This document shows, one piece after another, positions 8,255 through 16,533 of a DNA stretch of 64,000 bases. The translations under genes were made by a program, and so were the position numbers. The notes below the pieces were generated by a model. That model ran no database searches, was not told where the DNA came from, and saw nothing but the letters and a program-made list of their open reading frames with translations. Each line of letters starts with the position of its first letter. Positions within the stretch are counted from its first letter, which is position 1. Source of the DNA: Coriobacteriia bacterium (GTDB taxonomy: Bacteria > Actinomycetota > Coriobacteriia > Anaerosomatales > JAAXUF01); contig JAAXWY010000005.1 of NCBI GenBank assembly GCA_013334745.1, forward strand, positions 1-64,000, written 5' to 3'.

Positions 8255-8986
8255 ATGACCGAAACCAACCAGACAGAATTCGCGTTGGAGGTCCGGGAGC
8301 TTTCCCGGACCTTCGGCGCGCGCAAGGCGCTCGACAAGGTCAGCTTCGAGCTGCCCCGGGGCGCCTTTCTCTCGATCTTCGGCCCCAACGGCGCCGGCAA
8401 GACCACCATGCTCAAGGTGCTCTCGACGCTGACAACGCCGTCGAGCGGCAAGGCGTTCGTGACCGGCCTCGACGTGGTCGAGGATGCGGTGGAGCTTCGC
8501 GAGCGGATCGGCTTTATCAGCCACAACCCGCTGCTCTACCCCGACCTCACCGCCGAGGAGAACCTCGAGTTCTTCGCGGACCTCTACTGCATCGATGACC
8601 CGAAGGGGCGCGTCAAAGAGCTGCTGACCGCGGTCGAGCTCGACCACCGGCGCCTCGATGCCGTGCGCACGTTCTCGCGCGGCATGATCCAGCGCCTCTC
8701 GATCGCGCGCTCACTGCTGCACAAGCCCGACGTCATCTTCCTCGACGAGCCGTACTCCGGCCTCGACCCGCACGCGATGGACATCCTCGACTCGCTCATC
8801 GCGCAGGTCCGTGCCGAGCACACCTTCGTGATGATCAGCCACGACCTGCAGAAGGGTCTTGAGCTCTGCAGCCACGCGCTCATCCTGGCGCGCGGCAAGA
8901 TTGTGCTCTTCGACGAGCGCGAGGCCATCGACCCCGACGCTTTTGCGGCGACGTATCGCGCGACCGTCGGCATGGGGGTGTCGTAA
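8255..8986 (+). CDS. ccmA: Heme exporter ABC ATPase CcmA
   Basis: ATPase of the CcmAB(C) complex that releases holo-CcmE from CcmC. 243 residues; Walker A GPNGAGKTT at about 43-51, signature FSRGMIQRLSIARSLL near 139-154, Walker B VIFLDEP near 158-164, and a switch histidine in MISHD. The gene lies between ccmF and ccmB, and the cytochrome maturation role is taken from this context because the ATPase alone is generic. Start ATG 8255, immediately after the ccmF stop, suggests translational coupling. Confidence 0.93.
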   Translation: MTETNQTEFALEVRELSRTFGARKALDKVSFELPRGAFLSIFGPNGAGKTTMLKVLSTLTTPSSGKAFVTGLDVVEDAVELRERIGFISHNPLLYPDLTAEENLEFFADLYCIDDPKGRVKELLTAVELDHRRLDAVRTFSRGMIQRLSIARSLLHKPDVIFLDEPYSGLDPHAMDILDSLIAQVRAEHTFVMISHDLQKGLELCSHALILARGKIVLFDEREAIDPDAFAATYRATVGMGVS

Positions 8987-8990
8987 GCCC

Positions 8991-9716
8991 ATGGCCGAGC
9001 AGAAGCAGGGTTCCCACATCTCGAGCATGCGTCAGTTCAAGGCGATCCTGAAGAAGGACATCGTCATGGAGCTGCGCACCAAAGAGATGCTCACCTCGAT
9101 GGGCCTCTACGCGTTGCTCGTGCTGCTCATCTACTACATCGCACTTTCGCAGGCGGGCAGCGAGTTCGACGTCACCAACATCGCGGGCGGGCTCTTGTGG
9201 CTCGCCATCGTGTTCACGTCGCTTCTTGGGCTGAACCGTTCGCTCGTGCATGAGAAGGACCAGGGGTGTCTCGACGCGCTCCTTCTCGCGCCGGTCGACC
9301 GACCGGTCATCTTCTTCGGCAAGGCGATCGGCAACCTGCTGTTTCTGCTGATCGTTGAAGTGTTCGTCACGCCGCTGTTCATGCTGATTTTCAACGCGGG
9401 CAAGTACTCTAGTGGCATCGCGACGTGGGGCTATCTATCGCTGATATTGATCGTCGGTTCGATCGGCATCGCGGGAGTCGGCACGCTGCTTGCGACCATG
9501 TCGGTGAACACGACCGGCAAGGACTTCGTGCTTGCGGTGCTGTTCATCCCGGTCATGTTCCCGCTCTTGCTTGCCGTGGTCGCCGCTACGTGGGCGATAC
9601 TGAACGCGAGCCCGGACATGGCCGTGTACTGGAAGATGCTCGGTATCGCGGGTGGCTACGATGCAATCATGCTGCTCGCGGCGTACGCTCTTTACGAGTT
9701 CGTTCTCGGCGCGTAA
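8991..9716 (+). CDS. ccmB: Heme exporter membrane subunit CcmB
   Basis: Six-helix permease of the CcmAB transporter, 241 residues. The cytosolic N-terminus contains FKAILKKDIVMELRTKEM, followed by membrane segments. A loop typical of CcmB is visible after the second helix (LNRSLVHEKDQGCLDALLLAP), where CcmA docks in the family. ATG 8991 lies 4 bp after the ccmA stop; a longer N-terminal extension would lie inside ccmA and is not used. Confidence 0.94.
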   Translation: MAEQKQGSHISSMRQFKAILKKDIVMELRTKEMLTSMGLYALLVLLIYYIALSQAGSEFDVTNIAGGLLWLAIVFTSLLGLNRSLVHEKDQGCLDALLLAPVDRPVIFFGKAIGNLLFLLIVEVFVTPLFMLIFNAGKYSSGIATWGYLSLILIVGSIGIAGVGTLLATMSVNTTGKDFVLAVLFIPVMFPLLLAVVAATWAILNASPDMAVYWKMLGIAGGYDAIMLLAAYALYEFVLGA

Positions 9717-9749
9717 CTCGCGTCGAGTCGTTGTGACGAAGGGTCGGGA

Positions 9750-10499
9750 ATGAAGCAGATTCGAATCGCTTTGTGGCTCGCGATCGTGGGTGGTATCGCG
9801 ACTACCGCAGCGTTCCTCATGGCGTTCTTCACCGCCGAGGTCCAGCTGTTCGGTACCGTCTCGCTCGCCGAGCAGATCCAAACGGCGTTCCCGCTGCTGG
9901 GGCAGGACGCTTCCGGGTTCATGTTCGGGCGGCCGTGGTTCTCTCAGAAGATCTTCTACTTCCACGTTCCGTTCGCCGAGGCCTCGTTCCTGGTGTTCAC
10001 GGTGGCCGCGTTCTTCGCCATCCGGTTCCTCATGACCAAGGACAAGGGCTACGACACCAAGTCGCGCGTCGCGATGGAAGTCGCACTTGTCTTCGTCGTG
10101 CTCACCCTCATCACCGGCGACCTGTGGACCAAGGCGTCCTGGGGCGTGTGGTGGGAGTGGGAGCCGCGCCTGACGACGTACTTCATCATGACGCTCTTGA
10201 TGATCGCGTACTTCGTGCTGCGCAACTCGCTCGAAGACGAGGAGCGCCGCGCCGTGTACGCCTCGGTGTACGGCATCATGGCGTGGATCACCGCGCCGAT
10301 CTCGTTCTTCATCACGCGCGTCATCCCGTCCGATCACCCCGTCGTGTTCAAGTCGGGTATGGCGACGTCGAACCTGCTGCCGTTCATCGTGGCGCAGCTG
10401 GGGATGCTTGCGATCGGCTATGCGGTGTACACGATCCGCGTTCGCGAAGAGCGCATGCGCGAGCGGCTGGACGTCATCAAGGACTCACTGGAAGGTTAG
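9750..10499 (+). CDS. ccmC: Heme delivery membrane protein CcmC
   Basis: Integral membrane protein (249 aa, about six helices) that presents heme to CcmE. The WWD motif is clear at about 128-145 (WGVWWEWEPRLTTYFIM). Conserved histidines that bind heme in this family are represented by FHVPFAEA (about 73) and the His of SDHPVVF (about 196). ATG 9750 has a GGGA-type site just ahead. The gene follows ccmB by 33 bp and precedes the CcmD-like gene. Confidence 0.95.
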   Translation: MKQIRIALWLAIVGGIATTAAFLMAFFTAEVQLFGTVSLAEQIQTAFPLLGQDASGFMFGRPWFSQKIFYFHVPFAEASFLVFTVAAFFAIRFLMTKDKGYDTKSRVAMEVALVFVVLTLITGDLWTKASWGVWWEWEPRLTTYFIMTLLMIAYFVLRNSLEDEERRAVYASVYGIMAWITAPISFFITRVIPSDHPVVFKSGMATSNLLPFIVAQLGMLAIGYAVYTIRVREERMRERLDVIKDSLEG

Positions 10500-10539
10500 T
10501 CGCGGCAGCGAAACGCCGCTTACGAGGAGGTAACAGGCA

Positions 10540-10746
10540 ATGAATGTCGACCCCACCAACATGGAGCTTTACCGGCTGGTCATCGCCGATGCGCCGTACG
10601 TCATCGCCGCATACGCGATCCTCTGGGCCGCTCTGATCGTCTACATCACGATGGTGCTTCGCCGTCTCATGCGCCTCGAGAAGGAGATGGTCGTTCTCGA
10701 GGAGACCGCCGCTCGCCGTAGCGGTTCCGACGCCAAGACCGTCTAG
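10540..10746 (+). CDS. CcmD-like small membrane protein
   Basis: 68-residue protein with one membrane helix (about 19-40) followed by a basic, coiled-coil-like tail (RRLMRLEKEMVVLEE). Size, topology and position right after ccmC match CcmD, the stabiliser of the CcmABC complex, although CcmD is too poorly conserved to prove this by sequence. ATG 10540 has an excellent GAGGAGG site. Last clear ccm gene; no ccmG or ccmH follows. Confidence 0.8.
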   Translation: MNVDPTNMELYRLVIADAPYVIAAYAILWAALIVYITMVLRRLMRLEKEMVVLEETAARRSGSDAKTV

Positions 10747-10793
10747 TAGTACCCTAGTCACCACACATCCGCGACGCTGGGAGGAGGGCGAAC

Positions 10794-11636
10794 GTGGCAC
10801 AAGCATCGGTTGTTCTGTTCTGGTTCTCGCTCGCGCTCTACATCGCCGCGACGGTGTTGTATTCGTATCAGTTCGTCCTCAAGCGTTCGAAAGTGGGCTG
10901 GTGGGCGCGGTTCATGACCGGCGCCGGCTTCATCTGCCAGACGCTGTCGATCGGCGCGCACTCGATCTCGACCGGGGGCACGCAGCTCAACGGCCCCAAC
11001 CAGCTCATGCTCGCGTCGTGGGCGCTCGTGCTTCTGTACTTCGTCATGGAGCACCTCATCAAAATCAAGATCTACGGCACGTTCCTCATCCCGGTGGCGG
11101 TCGTCTTCATGGGCGCGGCACAGCTCATGGGCGGACTCATGGAGCCTGCCCAGCTCACCGAGGTTCAGGCTATGCAGCTCGACAGCTGGCGCGTCACGTT
11201 TCACGTCGCGCTCATCGTGTTCGCTAACGCGGGTTTTGCCTTTGGGGCGGTCTCGGCGGGCATCTTCCTGTTCCAGGAGGGCAAGCTCAAGAGCCACACT
11301 TCCAACATCGTCACCCGTCGCCTGCCTTCGCTCTCGACGCTTCAGATGATGGCGCGCCGCGCGATCGCGTTCTCGTTCCCGGTCTACACGGCGGGCCTGC
11401 TGCTCGGCATACTTCGCGCTGTTGAGCTCGACGTCGATGGCTGGTGGCTCGATCCGAGAATCATGCTGTCAGGCTTTGTCTGGCTGCTCTTCGGCATCTA
11501 CCTCATGCTCGTCTACCGCGGCAGCGTCTCGAGCCGCGTCACCTCGCGCGTCGCTCTCCTGGGCTTCGTGCTCGTGGTCGCACTCGCGATCATCGCGCGC
11601 ACGGTACCGGTCGGCTTCCACATCTTCGGACGTTAG
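10794..11636 (+). CDS. hemX: HemX/CcsA-type cytochrome c assembly membrane protein
   Basis: 280-residue protein with about eight hydrophobic segments. It matches the cytochrome c assembly (CcsA/ResC/HemX) superfamily: conserved His in SIGAHSIS and in VTFHVALIVFANAGFAFG, and a shortened tryptophan-rich segment DGWWLDPR near 222. HemX is normally found next to hemA and influences glutamyl-tRNA reductase level in Bacillus; here only one gene separates it from hemA, which favours HemX over a System II CcsA. No ResB/Ccs1 partner is present. GTG 10794 with GGAGG upstream. Confidence 0.78.
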   Translation: MAQASVVLFWFSLALYIAATVLYSYQFVLKRSKVGWWARFMTGAGFICQTLSIGAHSISTGGTQLNGPNQLMLASWALVLLYFVMEHLIKIKIYGTFLIPVAVVFMGAAQLMGGLMEPAQLTEVQAMQLDSWRVTFHVALIVFANAGFAFGAVSAGIFLFQEGKLKSHTSNIVTRRLPSLSTLQMMARRAIAFSFPVYTAGLLLGILRAVELDVDGWWLDPRIMLSGFVWLLFGIYLMLVYRGSVSSRVTSRVALLGFVLVVALAIIARTVPVGFHIFGR

Positions 11637-11642
11637 CCACCG

Positions 11643-12458
11643 ATGAGCTCGCGCCCCACCGTCATCGTCACCGGAGGTAGCAGCGGGATCGGTCTTGCGA
11701 CCGCGAAGCTCGTCGCCGCGCGCGGCTACGACGTCGCAATCGTGGGTCGCTCTCCCGAGAAACTCGCGGCCGCCGCCGCCGAGCTGCGCGCCGTTGCCAC
11801 CGATCCCGAGCAGAAGATCGAGACCCGCGCCGCCGACCTCTCGGATTTCGAGGCCGCGCGCGCAGCGATCGATTCGCTGGTCGAGGCGGGCTTCGGCCCC
11901 GACATCCTCGTGAACTCCGCGGGCGTCATCGTGCCGGGCGAGTTCGCCACGATGCCGCTTGAGAACTTCGAGTCGAACATGGACAACGGCTACTGGAGCG
12001 TCGTCTACCCGTGCCGGGCCGCCGTGCCACACATGCTCAAGCGCGGCCAAGGCCACATCGTCAACGTGAGCTCGGTCGCGGGGTACCTGGGCATCTACGG
12101 CTACACCGGCTACTCATCGGCGAAGTTCGCGATCATGGGCTTCACGGAAGCGCTGCGCTTCGAGCTCAAGCCGGCCGGCATCAGCGTGCACATCGTGTGC
12201 CCGCCCGACACCGACACGCCGGCGCTCGCTTACGAGCACACGCTGCGCCCCAAAGAGACCGACGTCATCGCCGGCAACATCAAGCCGATCTCTCCCGAGA
12301 AGGTCGCGGCTGCGATCGCCAAGGGTGTGGCGACGGGGAAGTACTACATCATCCCCGACGCGCTCTCGAGCTTCTACTTCCGGCTCAAGGGGATCCTGCC
12401 CGAGGTGTTCTTCGCGATCGTCGATGGCGACGTGAAGAAGGCGCGGGCGGGGAAGTAG
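11643..12458 (+). CDS. Short-chain dehydrogenase resembling 3-ketodihydrosphingosine reductase
   Basis: Classical SDR of 271 residues: NAD(P) motif TGGSSGIG (10-17), NSAG, catalytic Ser near 143 and Tyr157-x3-Lys161. The segment PPDTDTP (about 186-193) followed by a Pro-Lys-Glu stretch is the pattern I know from 3-ketodihydrosphingosine reductase (KDSR). The C-terminal part carries a hydrophobic stretch, also KDSR-like. The substrate is therefore possibly a long-chain keto lipid, but this is inference; no serine palmitoyltransferase is in the window. It lies 6 bp after the hemX-like gene and before the hemA promoter, so it is the last gene of the ccm run. Confidence 0.75.
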   Translation: MSSRPTVIVTGGSSGIGLATAKLVAARGYDVAIVGRSPEKLAAAAAELRAVATDPEQKIETRAADLSDFEAARAAIDSLVEAGFGPDILVNSAGVIVPGEFATMPLENFESNMDNGYWSVVYPCRAAVPHMLKRGQGHIVNVSSVAGYLGIYGYTGYSSAKFAIMGFTEALRFELKPAGISVHIVCPPDTDTPALAYEHTLRPKETDVIAGNIKPISPEKVAAAIAKGVATGKYYIIPDALSSFYFRLKGILPEVFFAIVDGDVKKARAGK

Positions 12459-12510
12459 CTCAAACTCCTCTCGGCACGCGTTTCGCTCTGCCTCTGAGCG
12501 GCTGCGCTAA

Positions 12511-12540
12511 TTGCCGTTAAGGGTTGTTCGGTGCTAGAAT
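12511..12540 (+). promoter_or_regulatory. Promoter of the hemACD operon
   Basis: TTGCCG (12511-12516), an 18-base spacer and TAGAAT (12535-12540), with TG one base before the -10. This is the best sigma-70-like promoter in the window. The expected start near 12547 falls on the first base of the leader's first repeat. Confidence 0.65.
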
Positions 12541-12546
12541 TCGAGC

Positions 12547-12643
12547 GTTCAGGCACAAAGCAGTGGTGCGTTCCATAGCACGCTTTACATCGCCCTCGCC
12601 GGGCCTGCTTGCCTGAACAACACGCACCGCACCGGCGAGGGCG
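12547..12643 (+). promoter_or_regulatory. Structured leader of hemA with interleaved inverted repeats
   Basis: Two perfect inverted repeats interlock. GTTCAGGCA (12547-12555) pairs with TGCCTGAAC (12610-12618). CGCCCTCGCCGG (12591-12602) pairs with CCGGCGAGGGCG (12632-12643) and is followed by a short T stretch. Because the arms alternate, the RNA could form a pseudoknot or switch between two folds. A third possible pairing is GGTGCG (12565-12570) with CGCACC (12623-12628). This suggests attenuation or a riboswitch-like control of hemA; no known ligand class was recognised. Confidence 0.55.
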
Positions 12644-12681
12644 CATCTTTGTCCGATAACGGCCACATGAGAAGCGAATCG

Positions 12682-14061
12682 ATGCATCTGACCCTCGTCG
12701 GTCTGAGTCACAAGACCGCCCCAGTCGAGATACGCGAGAAGCTCACCTTCCCGGCGAATCGCCAGGAAGAGTCGTTGGCGTTGCTCACATCATCACCTGC
12801 GGTCAACGAGGCGGTCATCGTCTCGACGTGCAACCGCACCGAGATCTACTGCGTGACCTCAACGGAGTTCGACGGTCCGGCCGCAGTCATCGACTTCATC
12901 TGTGACTACCACGGCCTCGACCGAGACGAGCTCGTCCGCTACCTCTACGTCTCGGAGGGCGAAGCGGTCATCCGCCACCTCTTCCGCGTCGTCGCGTCGC
13001 TCGACTCGATGGTGCTGGGCGAGGCGCAGATCCTCGGCCAGGTGAAAGAGGCGTACGACCACGCGTTCGTGAACGGTGGGTGCGCGCGCATCTTCAACAA
13101 GCTGTTCCGCCAGTCTTTCGAGGTGGGCAAGCGCGTGCGCACCGAGACCGAGATCGGCGAGAACGCGGTCTCCATCAGCTACGCCGCCGTCGAGCTCGCG
13201 AAGAAGGTCTTCGAGACGCTCGAGGGCCGCACGATTCTCGTGCTCGGCGCCGGCAAGATGAGCGAGCTCACGGCCAAGCACCTCGTCTCCAACGGCGTGA
13301 AGAAGGTCCTCGTCGCGAACCGCACCTACGAGCGCGCCGAGGAGCTCGCCGCCAAGTTCGACGGCGAAGCGATCCTCTACGATCAGCTCTTCGATCGCAT
13401 GGGCGAGGCCGACATCGTCATCTCCTCGACCGCTGCGACCCACTACGTCGTCACCAAGGACAAGGTCGCCGCGTCGCGCAAGGGCCGCAAGGGCAGCCCG
13501 CTGTTCCTCATCGACATCGCCGTGCCGCGTGACATCGACCCGGCCGTCAACGACCTCTCCGACGTCTACCTCTACGACATCGACGACCTCAATGGCGTCG
13601 TGTCACAGAACCTCGAGGAGCGCATGCAAGAGGCCGAGCGCGCCGAGGTCATCATCGGCGAGGAGATGATCGAGTTCGAGCACTGGCTCGAGTCACTCGA
13701 GGTCGTCCCCACCGTCGCCGCGATCCGCGCGAAGGCCGAGACGATCCGTCAGGCCGAGCTCGAGAAGGCGATCAAGCGCCTCGGGGGTCTCTCGGAGAAG
13801 GAACTCAAGACCGTCGAGATGCTCACCGGCTCCATCGTCAACAAGATGCTGCACGGCCCCACCGAGCGTCTCAAGTCCGTCGCATCCGAGAAAGACGGCT
13901 ACACCTACGTCGAGTCCGCGCGTTACCTCTACGGCCTCGACTCCAACCCTGAGGGCAAGAGCCCGCACGGGCTGGGACTTATCAAGACGATCCTCGGGCG
14001 GACCGGCGAGAAGGCCGCCGCCCCGAAGAAGAATGAGATGGGAGATTCCGTTGGCGTCTAG
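12682..14061 (+). CDS. hemA: Glutamyl-tRNA reductase
   Basis: Reduces glutamyl-tRNA(Glu) to glutamate-1-semialdehyde with NADPH, the first committed step of C5-type tetrapyrrole synthesis. 459 residues: GLSHKTAPVEIREK at the N-terminus, nucleophile Cys50 in STCNRTEIY, GEAQILGQVKEAY, NADPH motif VLGAGKMSEL and a C-terminal dimerisation helix region. ATG 12682 (MHLTLVGLSHK) is chosen by family alignment; ATG 12667 and TTG 12649 are in-frame alternatives, the latter just behind the leader hairpin. The last 11 bases overlap hemC. Confidence 0.95.
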   Translation: MHLTLVGLSHKTAPVEIREKLTFPANRQEESLALLTSSPAVNEAVIVSTCNRTEIYCVTSTEFDGPAAVIDFICDYHGLDRDELVRYLYVSEGEAVIRHLFRVVASLDSMVLGEAQILGQVKEAYDHAFVNGGCARIFNKLFRQSFEVGKRVRTETEIGENAVSISYAAVELAKKVFETLEGRTILVLGAGKMSELTAKHLVSNGVKKVLVANRTYERAEELAAKFDGEAILYDQLFDRMGEADIVISSTAATHYVVTKDKVAASRKGRKGSPLFLIDIAVPRDIDPAVNDLSDVYLYDIDDLNGVVSQNLEERMQEAERAEVIIGEEMIEFEHWLESLEVVPTVAAIRAKAETIRQAELEKAIKRLGGLSEKELKTVEMLTGSIVNKMLHGPTERLKSVASEKDGYTYVESARYLYGLDSNPEGKSPHGLGLIKTILGRTGEKAAAPKKNEMGDSVGV

Positions 14062-15007
14062 CCGAGAGAAGCTGGTCATCGGCACCCGGGGCAGCAAGCT
14101 CGCCCTCTGGCAGTCGGAGTACATCAAGGGGCTGGTGGAAGAGATCACCGGCCTTCCTGTTGAACTGAAGATCATCAAGACCACGGGCGACAAGATCCTC
14201 GATGTGCCGCTCGCCAAGGTGGGCGGCAAGGGCCTGTTCACCAAAGAGCTCGAAGTCGAGCTCATGGCCGGCACGGTCGACCTGTGCGTCCACTCGATGA
14301 AGGACGTCCCCACCGAGCTTCCCGAGGGGCTCTACATCTCGGCGATGCCCGAGCGCGTCGACCCGCGTGACGCTCTCGTGAGCGGCGCGGGCTACTCGCT
14401 CGACACGCTGCCGCAGGGCGCGAAGGTCGGCACCAGCTCGCTTCGCCGCATCGCCCAGGTGCGCGCGCTTCGTCCCGACGTCGAGATCGTGGACGTGCGC
14501 GGCAACCTCGACACCCGCATGAAGAAGGCCGAGAACGGCGAGCTCGATGTCGTCATCCTTGCTTCCGCCGGCATCACCCGCATGGGCTGGGCCGAGCGCA
14601 TCAGCGGCTACATCGCCACCGAGCAGATGGTCTCGGCGGTCGGTCAGGGCGCCATCGGCATCGAGATCCGCGAGGACGACGAGTTCATGCGCGAGGTCAG
14701 CGCCAAGATCTGCCACGCCGATACCTTCACGTGCGTCACCGCCGAGCGCGTCGTCATGCGCAAGCTCGAGGGCGGCTGCCAGGTGCCGATCGGTGCCTAC
14801 GCGGTGCTTAACGGCGACACGATGCACATGGACGCGATCGTGGGCAGCGTCGCGGGCGACCGCATCCTGCGCGCCGAGCTCGATGGGCCGGCAGATCAGC
14901 CGATCGCGCTGGGCGAGGCGATGGTCGCCAAGCTGCTCGAGATGGGCGCGCACGAGATTCTCGCCGAGATTCGCGCCGAAAGCGTCGACTCACTGCTCGA
15001 GACCTAG
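14051..15007 (+). CDS. hemC: Porphobilinogen deaminase (hydroxymethylbilane synthase)
   Basis: Polymerises four porphobilinogens into hydroxymethylbilane in the cytosol. 318 residues with IGTRGSKLALWQ at the start, catalytic Asp85 in HSMKDVP, the arginine-rich TSSLRRIAQVR segment, and Cys243 in EGGCQVPIGAY, which carries the dipyrromethane cofactor. The TTG start at 14051 has GGGAGA ahead at good spacing; an ATG at 14033 would add six residues. Translationally coupled with hemA by overlap. Confidence 0.95.
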   Translation: MASSREKLVIGTRGSKLALWQSEYIKGLVEEITGLPVELKIIKTTGDKILDVPLAKVGGKGLFTKELEVELMAGTVDLCVHSMKDVPTELPEGLYISAMPERVDPRDALVSGAGYSLDTLPQGAKVGTSSLRRIAQVRALRPDVEIVDVRGNLDTRMKKAENGELDVVILASAGITRMGWAERISGYIATEQMVSAVGQGAIGIEIREDDEFMREVSAKICHADTFTCVTAERVVMRKLEGGCQVPIGAYAVLNGDTMHMDAIVGSVAGDRILRAELDGPADQPIALGEAMVAKLLEMGAHEILAEIRAESVDSLLET

Positions 15008-15016
15008 GCGCGCGCC

Positions 15017-15868
15017 GTGACCGACTCCGGTCCCGAAATCACCCCTAGCGCCGCCGACGCGGCCGCTGCGCCGCGCTCGCTCGCGGGCGTCAGCGTGCTC
15101 GTGACGCGCACCCGCGCGCAGGCGCACTCGCTCGTGGAGCCGCTTGAGGCGCTCGGCGCCGAGGTGCTCGCGATGCCGGTGCTTGAGACCGTCGACCCCG
15201 AGGACTGGACGCCGGTCGACGCGGCGATCGACTCGATCGGCACCTACGACTGGATCGTCTTCACGTCGACCAACGGCGTCGACCGCTTCCTGCACCGATT
15301 CCGCGAGCGTCACGGCAACTACGACGATCTCGCGAGCACGTGCATGGCCGCCGTGGGTTCGGCGACCGCGCACCGCATGCGCTCCGAGGGCCACCCGCCC
15401 ACGATCGTCCCCGAGGACTTCCGCGCGGAAGGGCTCGTCGACGCATTCGCCGAGCTCGACTCCGATACGTGCCGTCGCGTTCTGATCGCTCGTGCCGAGG
15501 AGGCCCGCGAGGTCTTCCCGGACGCGCTGCGCGCGATGGGCTGCGACGTCGAGGTCGTGGTGGTGTACCGCACCGCACCCGCTACGCCTGACGCGGACGT
15601 CGTCGCGCGCCTTGCGGCCGGCACCGTCGACGTACTCACGTTCACCTCCGGCGCGATCGCCGAGGCGTTTCTCGGCGTGGTGACCGATGCCGGGCTCGAC
15701 CCGCGAGCGGTCATGTCGGGTGCGACGGTCGCGAGCATCGGGCCGGTCACGACCGCGGCGCTCGCCAGGCTCGGCTACGAGGCCGACGTCGAGGCCGCCG
15801 AGTCGACGATGGCGTCGCTGGTCGATGCGGTTGCCGCAGCTCGCGGTACGGACGCCGCCGAGGCATAG
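15017..15868 (+). CDS. hemD: Uroporphyrinogen-III synthase
   Basis: Closes hydroxymethylbilane to uroporphyrinogen III, the branch point to siroheme, cobalamin and (through AhbA-D) heme. 283 residues, two Rossmann-like halves: VLVTRTRAQAHSL, then WIVFTSTNGVDRF and VLTFTSGAIAEAF, the paired T-S motifs typical of HemD. The first about 25 residues are Ala-rich and low in complexity; the start (GTG 15017) has a weak ribosome site, so initiation slightly downstream is possible. No SUMT (cobA) domain is fused, unlike in many clostridia. Confidence 0.93.
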   Translation: MTDSGPEITPSAADAAAAPRSLAGVSVLVTRTRAQAHSLVEPLEALGAEVLAMPVLETVDPEDWTPVDAAIDSIGTYDWIVFTSTNGVDRFLHRFRERHGNYDDLASTCMAAVGSATAHRMRSEGHPPTIVPEDFRAEGLVDAFAELDSDTCRRVLIARAEEAREVFPDALRAMGCDVEVVVVYRTAPATPDADVVARLAAGTVDVLTFTSGAIAEAFLGVVTDAGLDPRAVMSGATVASIGPVTTAALARLGYEADVEAAESTMASLVDAVAAARGTDAAEA

Positions 15869-15947
15869 CAGTAACTCGCGGATGCTTCGTGTCAGTGGTC
15901 GGCGGTATCATGTTGCCACGCACCGTGTCGTTGTGAGGTGAAGCGTC

Positions 15948-16172
15948 ATGACCATCGAAGAGCTCAAGCGCGAGGCACTGCGTCTCGATCCGTCCGGTCG
16001 CGCGAATCTGGCCCGAGAACTACTCGAAAGCCTCGATGATCTGCCCGTCGATGACGTTGAGCGCCTGTGGCTCGAGGAAGCAGAGCGTCGTCGTCTGGAG
16101 GCTCTAGCCGGGAACACGGTTCCAATCCCGATGGATGAGGTCTTTGCGAGGGCGCGGGCATCACGCGCATGA
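15948..16172 (+). CDS. Antitoxin of the 'putative addiction module component' family
   Basis: 74-residue acidic protein. The pattern EELKREALRLDPSGRANLAR followed by a WLEEAERR helix fits the short addiction-module antitoxins that pair with RelE/ParE toxins. It binds its toxin and probably autoregulates the pair. ATG 15948 has GAGGTGAAG upstream. It overlaps the toxin gene by 4 bp (ATGA). Confidence 0.85.
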   Translation: MTIEELKREALRLDPSGRANLARELLESLDDLPVDDVERLWLEEAERRRLEALAGNTVPIPMDEVFARARASRA

Positions 16173-16465
16173 GCCTCGAGGTCACCTTCGAGCCTGCTGC
16201 GGCATTCGAACTGAACGAGGCGGCCGACTTCTACGATCTTGAGCGCGCGGGGCTGGGAAGTGAGTTTCTGGATGCGGTTGGCCACGCACTCAGTCTCGTG
16301 AGCGGTGCACCAGAGGCGTACCCGGTCGAGTTGGGTGAGACCCGCAAGTGCGTTGTTGGGCGGTTTCCCTACTCGGTCATGTACTGGGTCGATGCCAGGG
16401 GCGTTCACGTGTCCGCCATCGCCCATCACCGCCGCCGTCCTGCGTATTGGGATGATCGCGCGTAG
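16169..16465 (+). CDS. RelE/ParE-type toxin
   Basis: 98-residue type II toxin. The N-terminal FEPAAAFELNEAADFYD segment, GLGSEFLDAV and the C-terminal strand pair RFPYSVMYWVDA...AIAHHRRRPAYW are typical of the RelE/ParE superfamily. Whether it cuts ribosome-bound mRNA (RelE) or poisons gyrase (ParE) cannot be told. Start codon overlaps the antitoxin stop. The pair separates hemD from glpK and may stabilise this stretch. Confidence 0.88.
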   Translation: MSLEVTFEPAAAFELNEAADFYDLERAGLGSEFLDAVGHALSLVSGAPEAYPVELGETRKCVVGRFPYSVMYWVDARGVHVSAIAHHRRRPAYWDDRA

Positions 16466-16533
16466 CGCAATCCATCGCACGTCCCGCGCGCCTTCGCGTT
16501 ACAGTTGCCTCCTGACGTTTCTGGGGAGGCTAC

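Noticed and set aside
10794-11636. System II (CcsBA) cytochrome synthetase
   Set aside because: The protein is short, no ResB/Ccs1 partner is present, and the ccm System I genes are adjacent; HemX fits better.
12547-12681. Cobalamin riboswitch ahead of hemA
   Set aside because: The inverted repeats are clear, but I could not find a B12-box or the conserved core; left as an unassigned leader.
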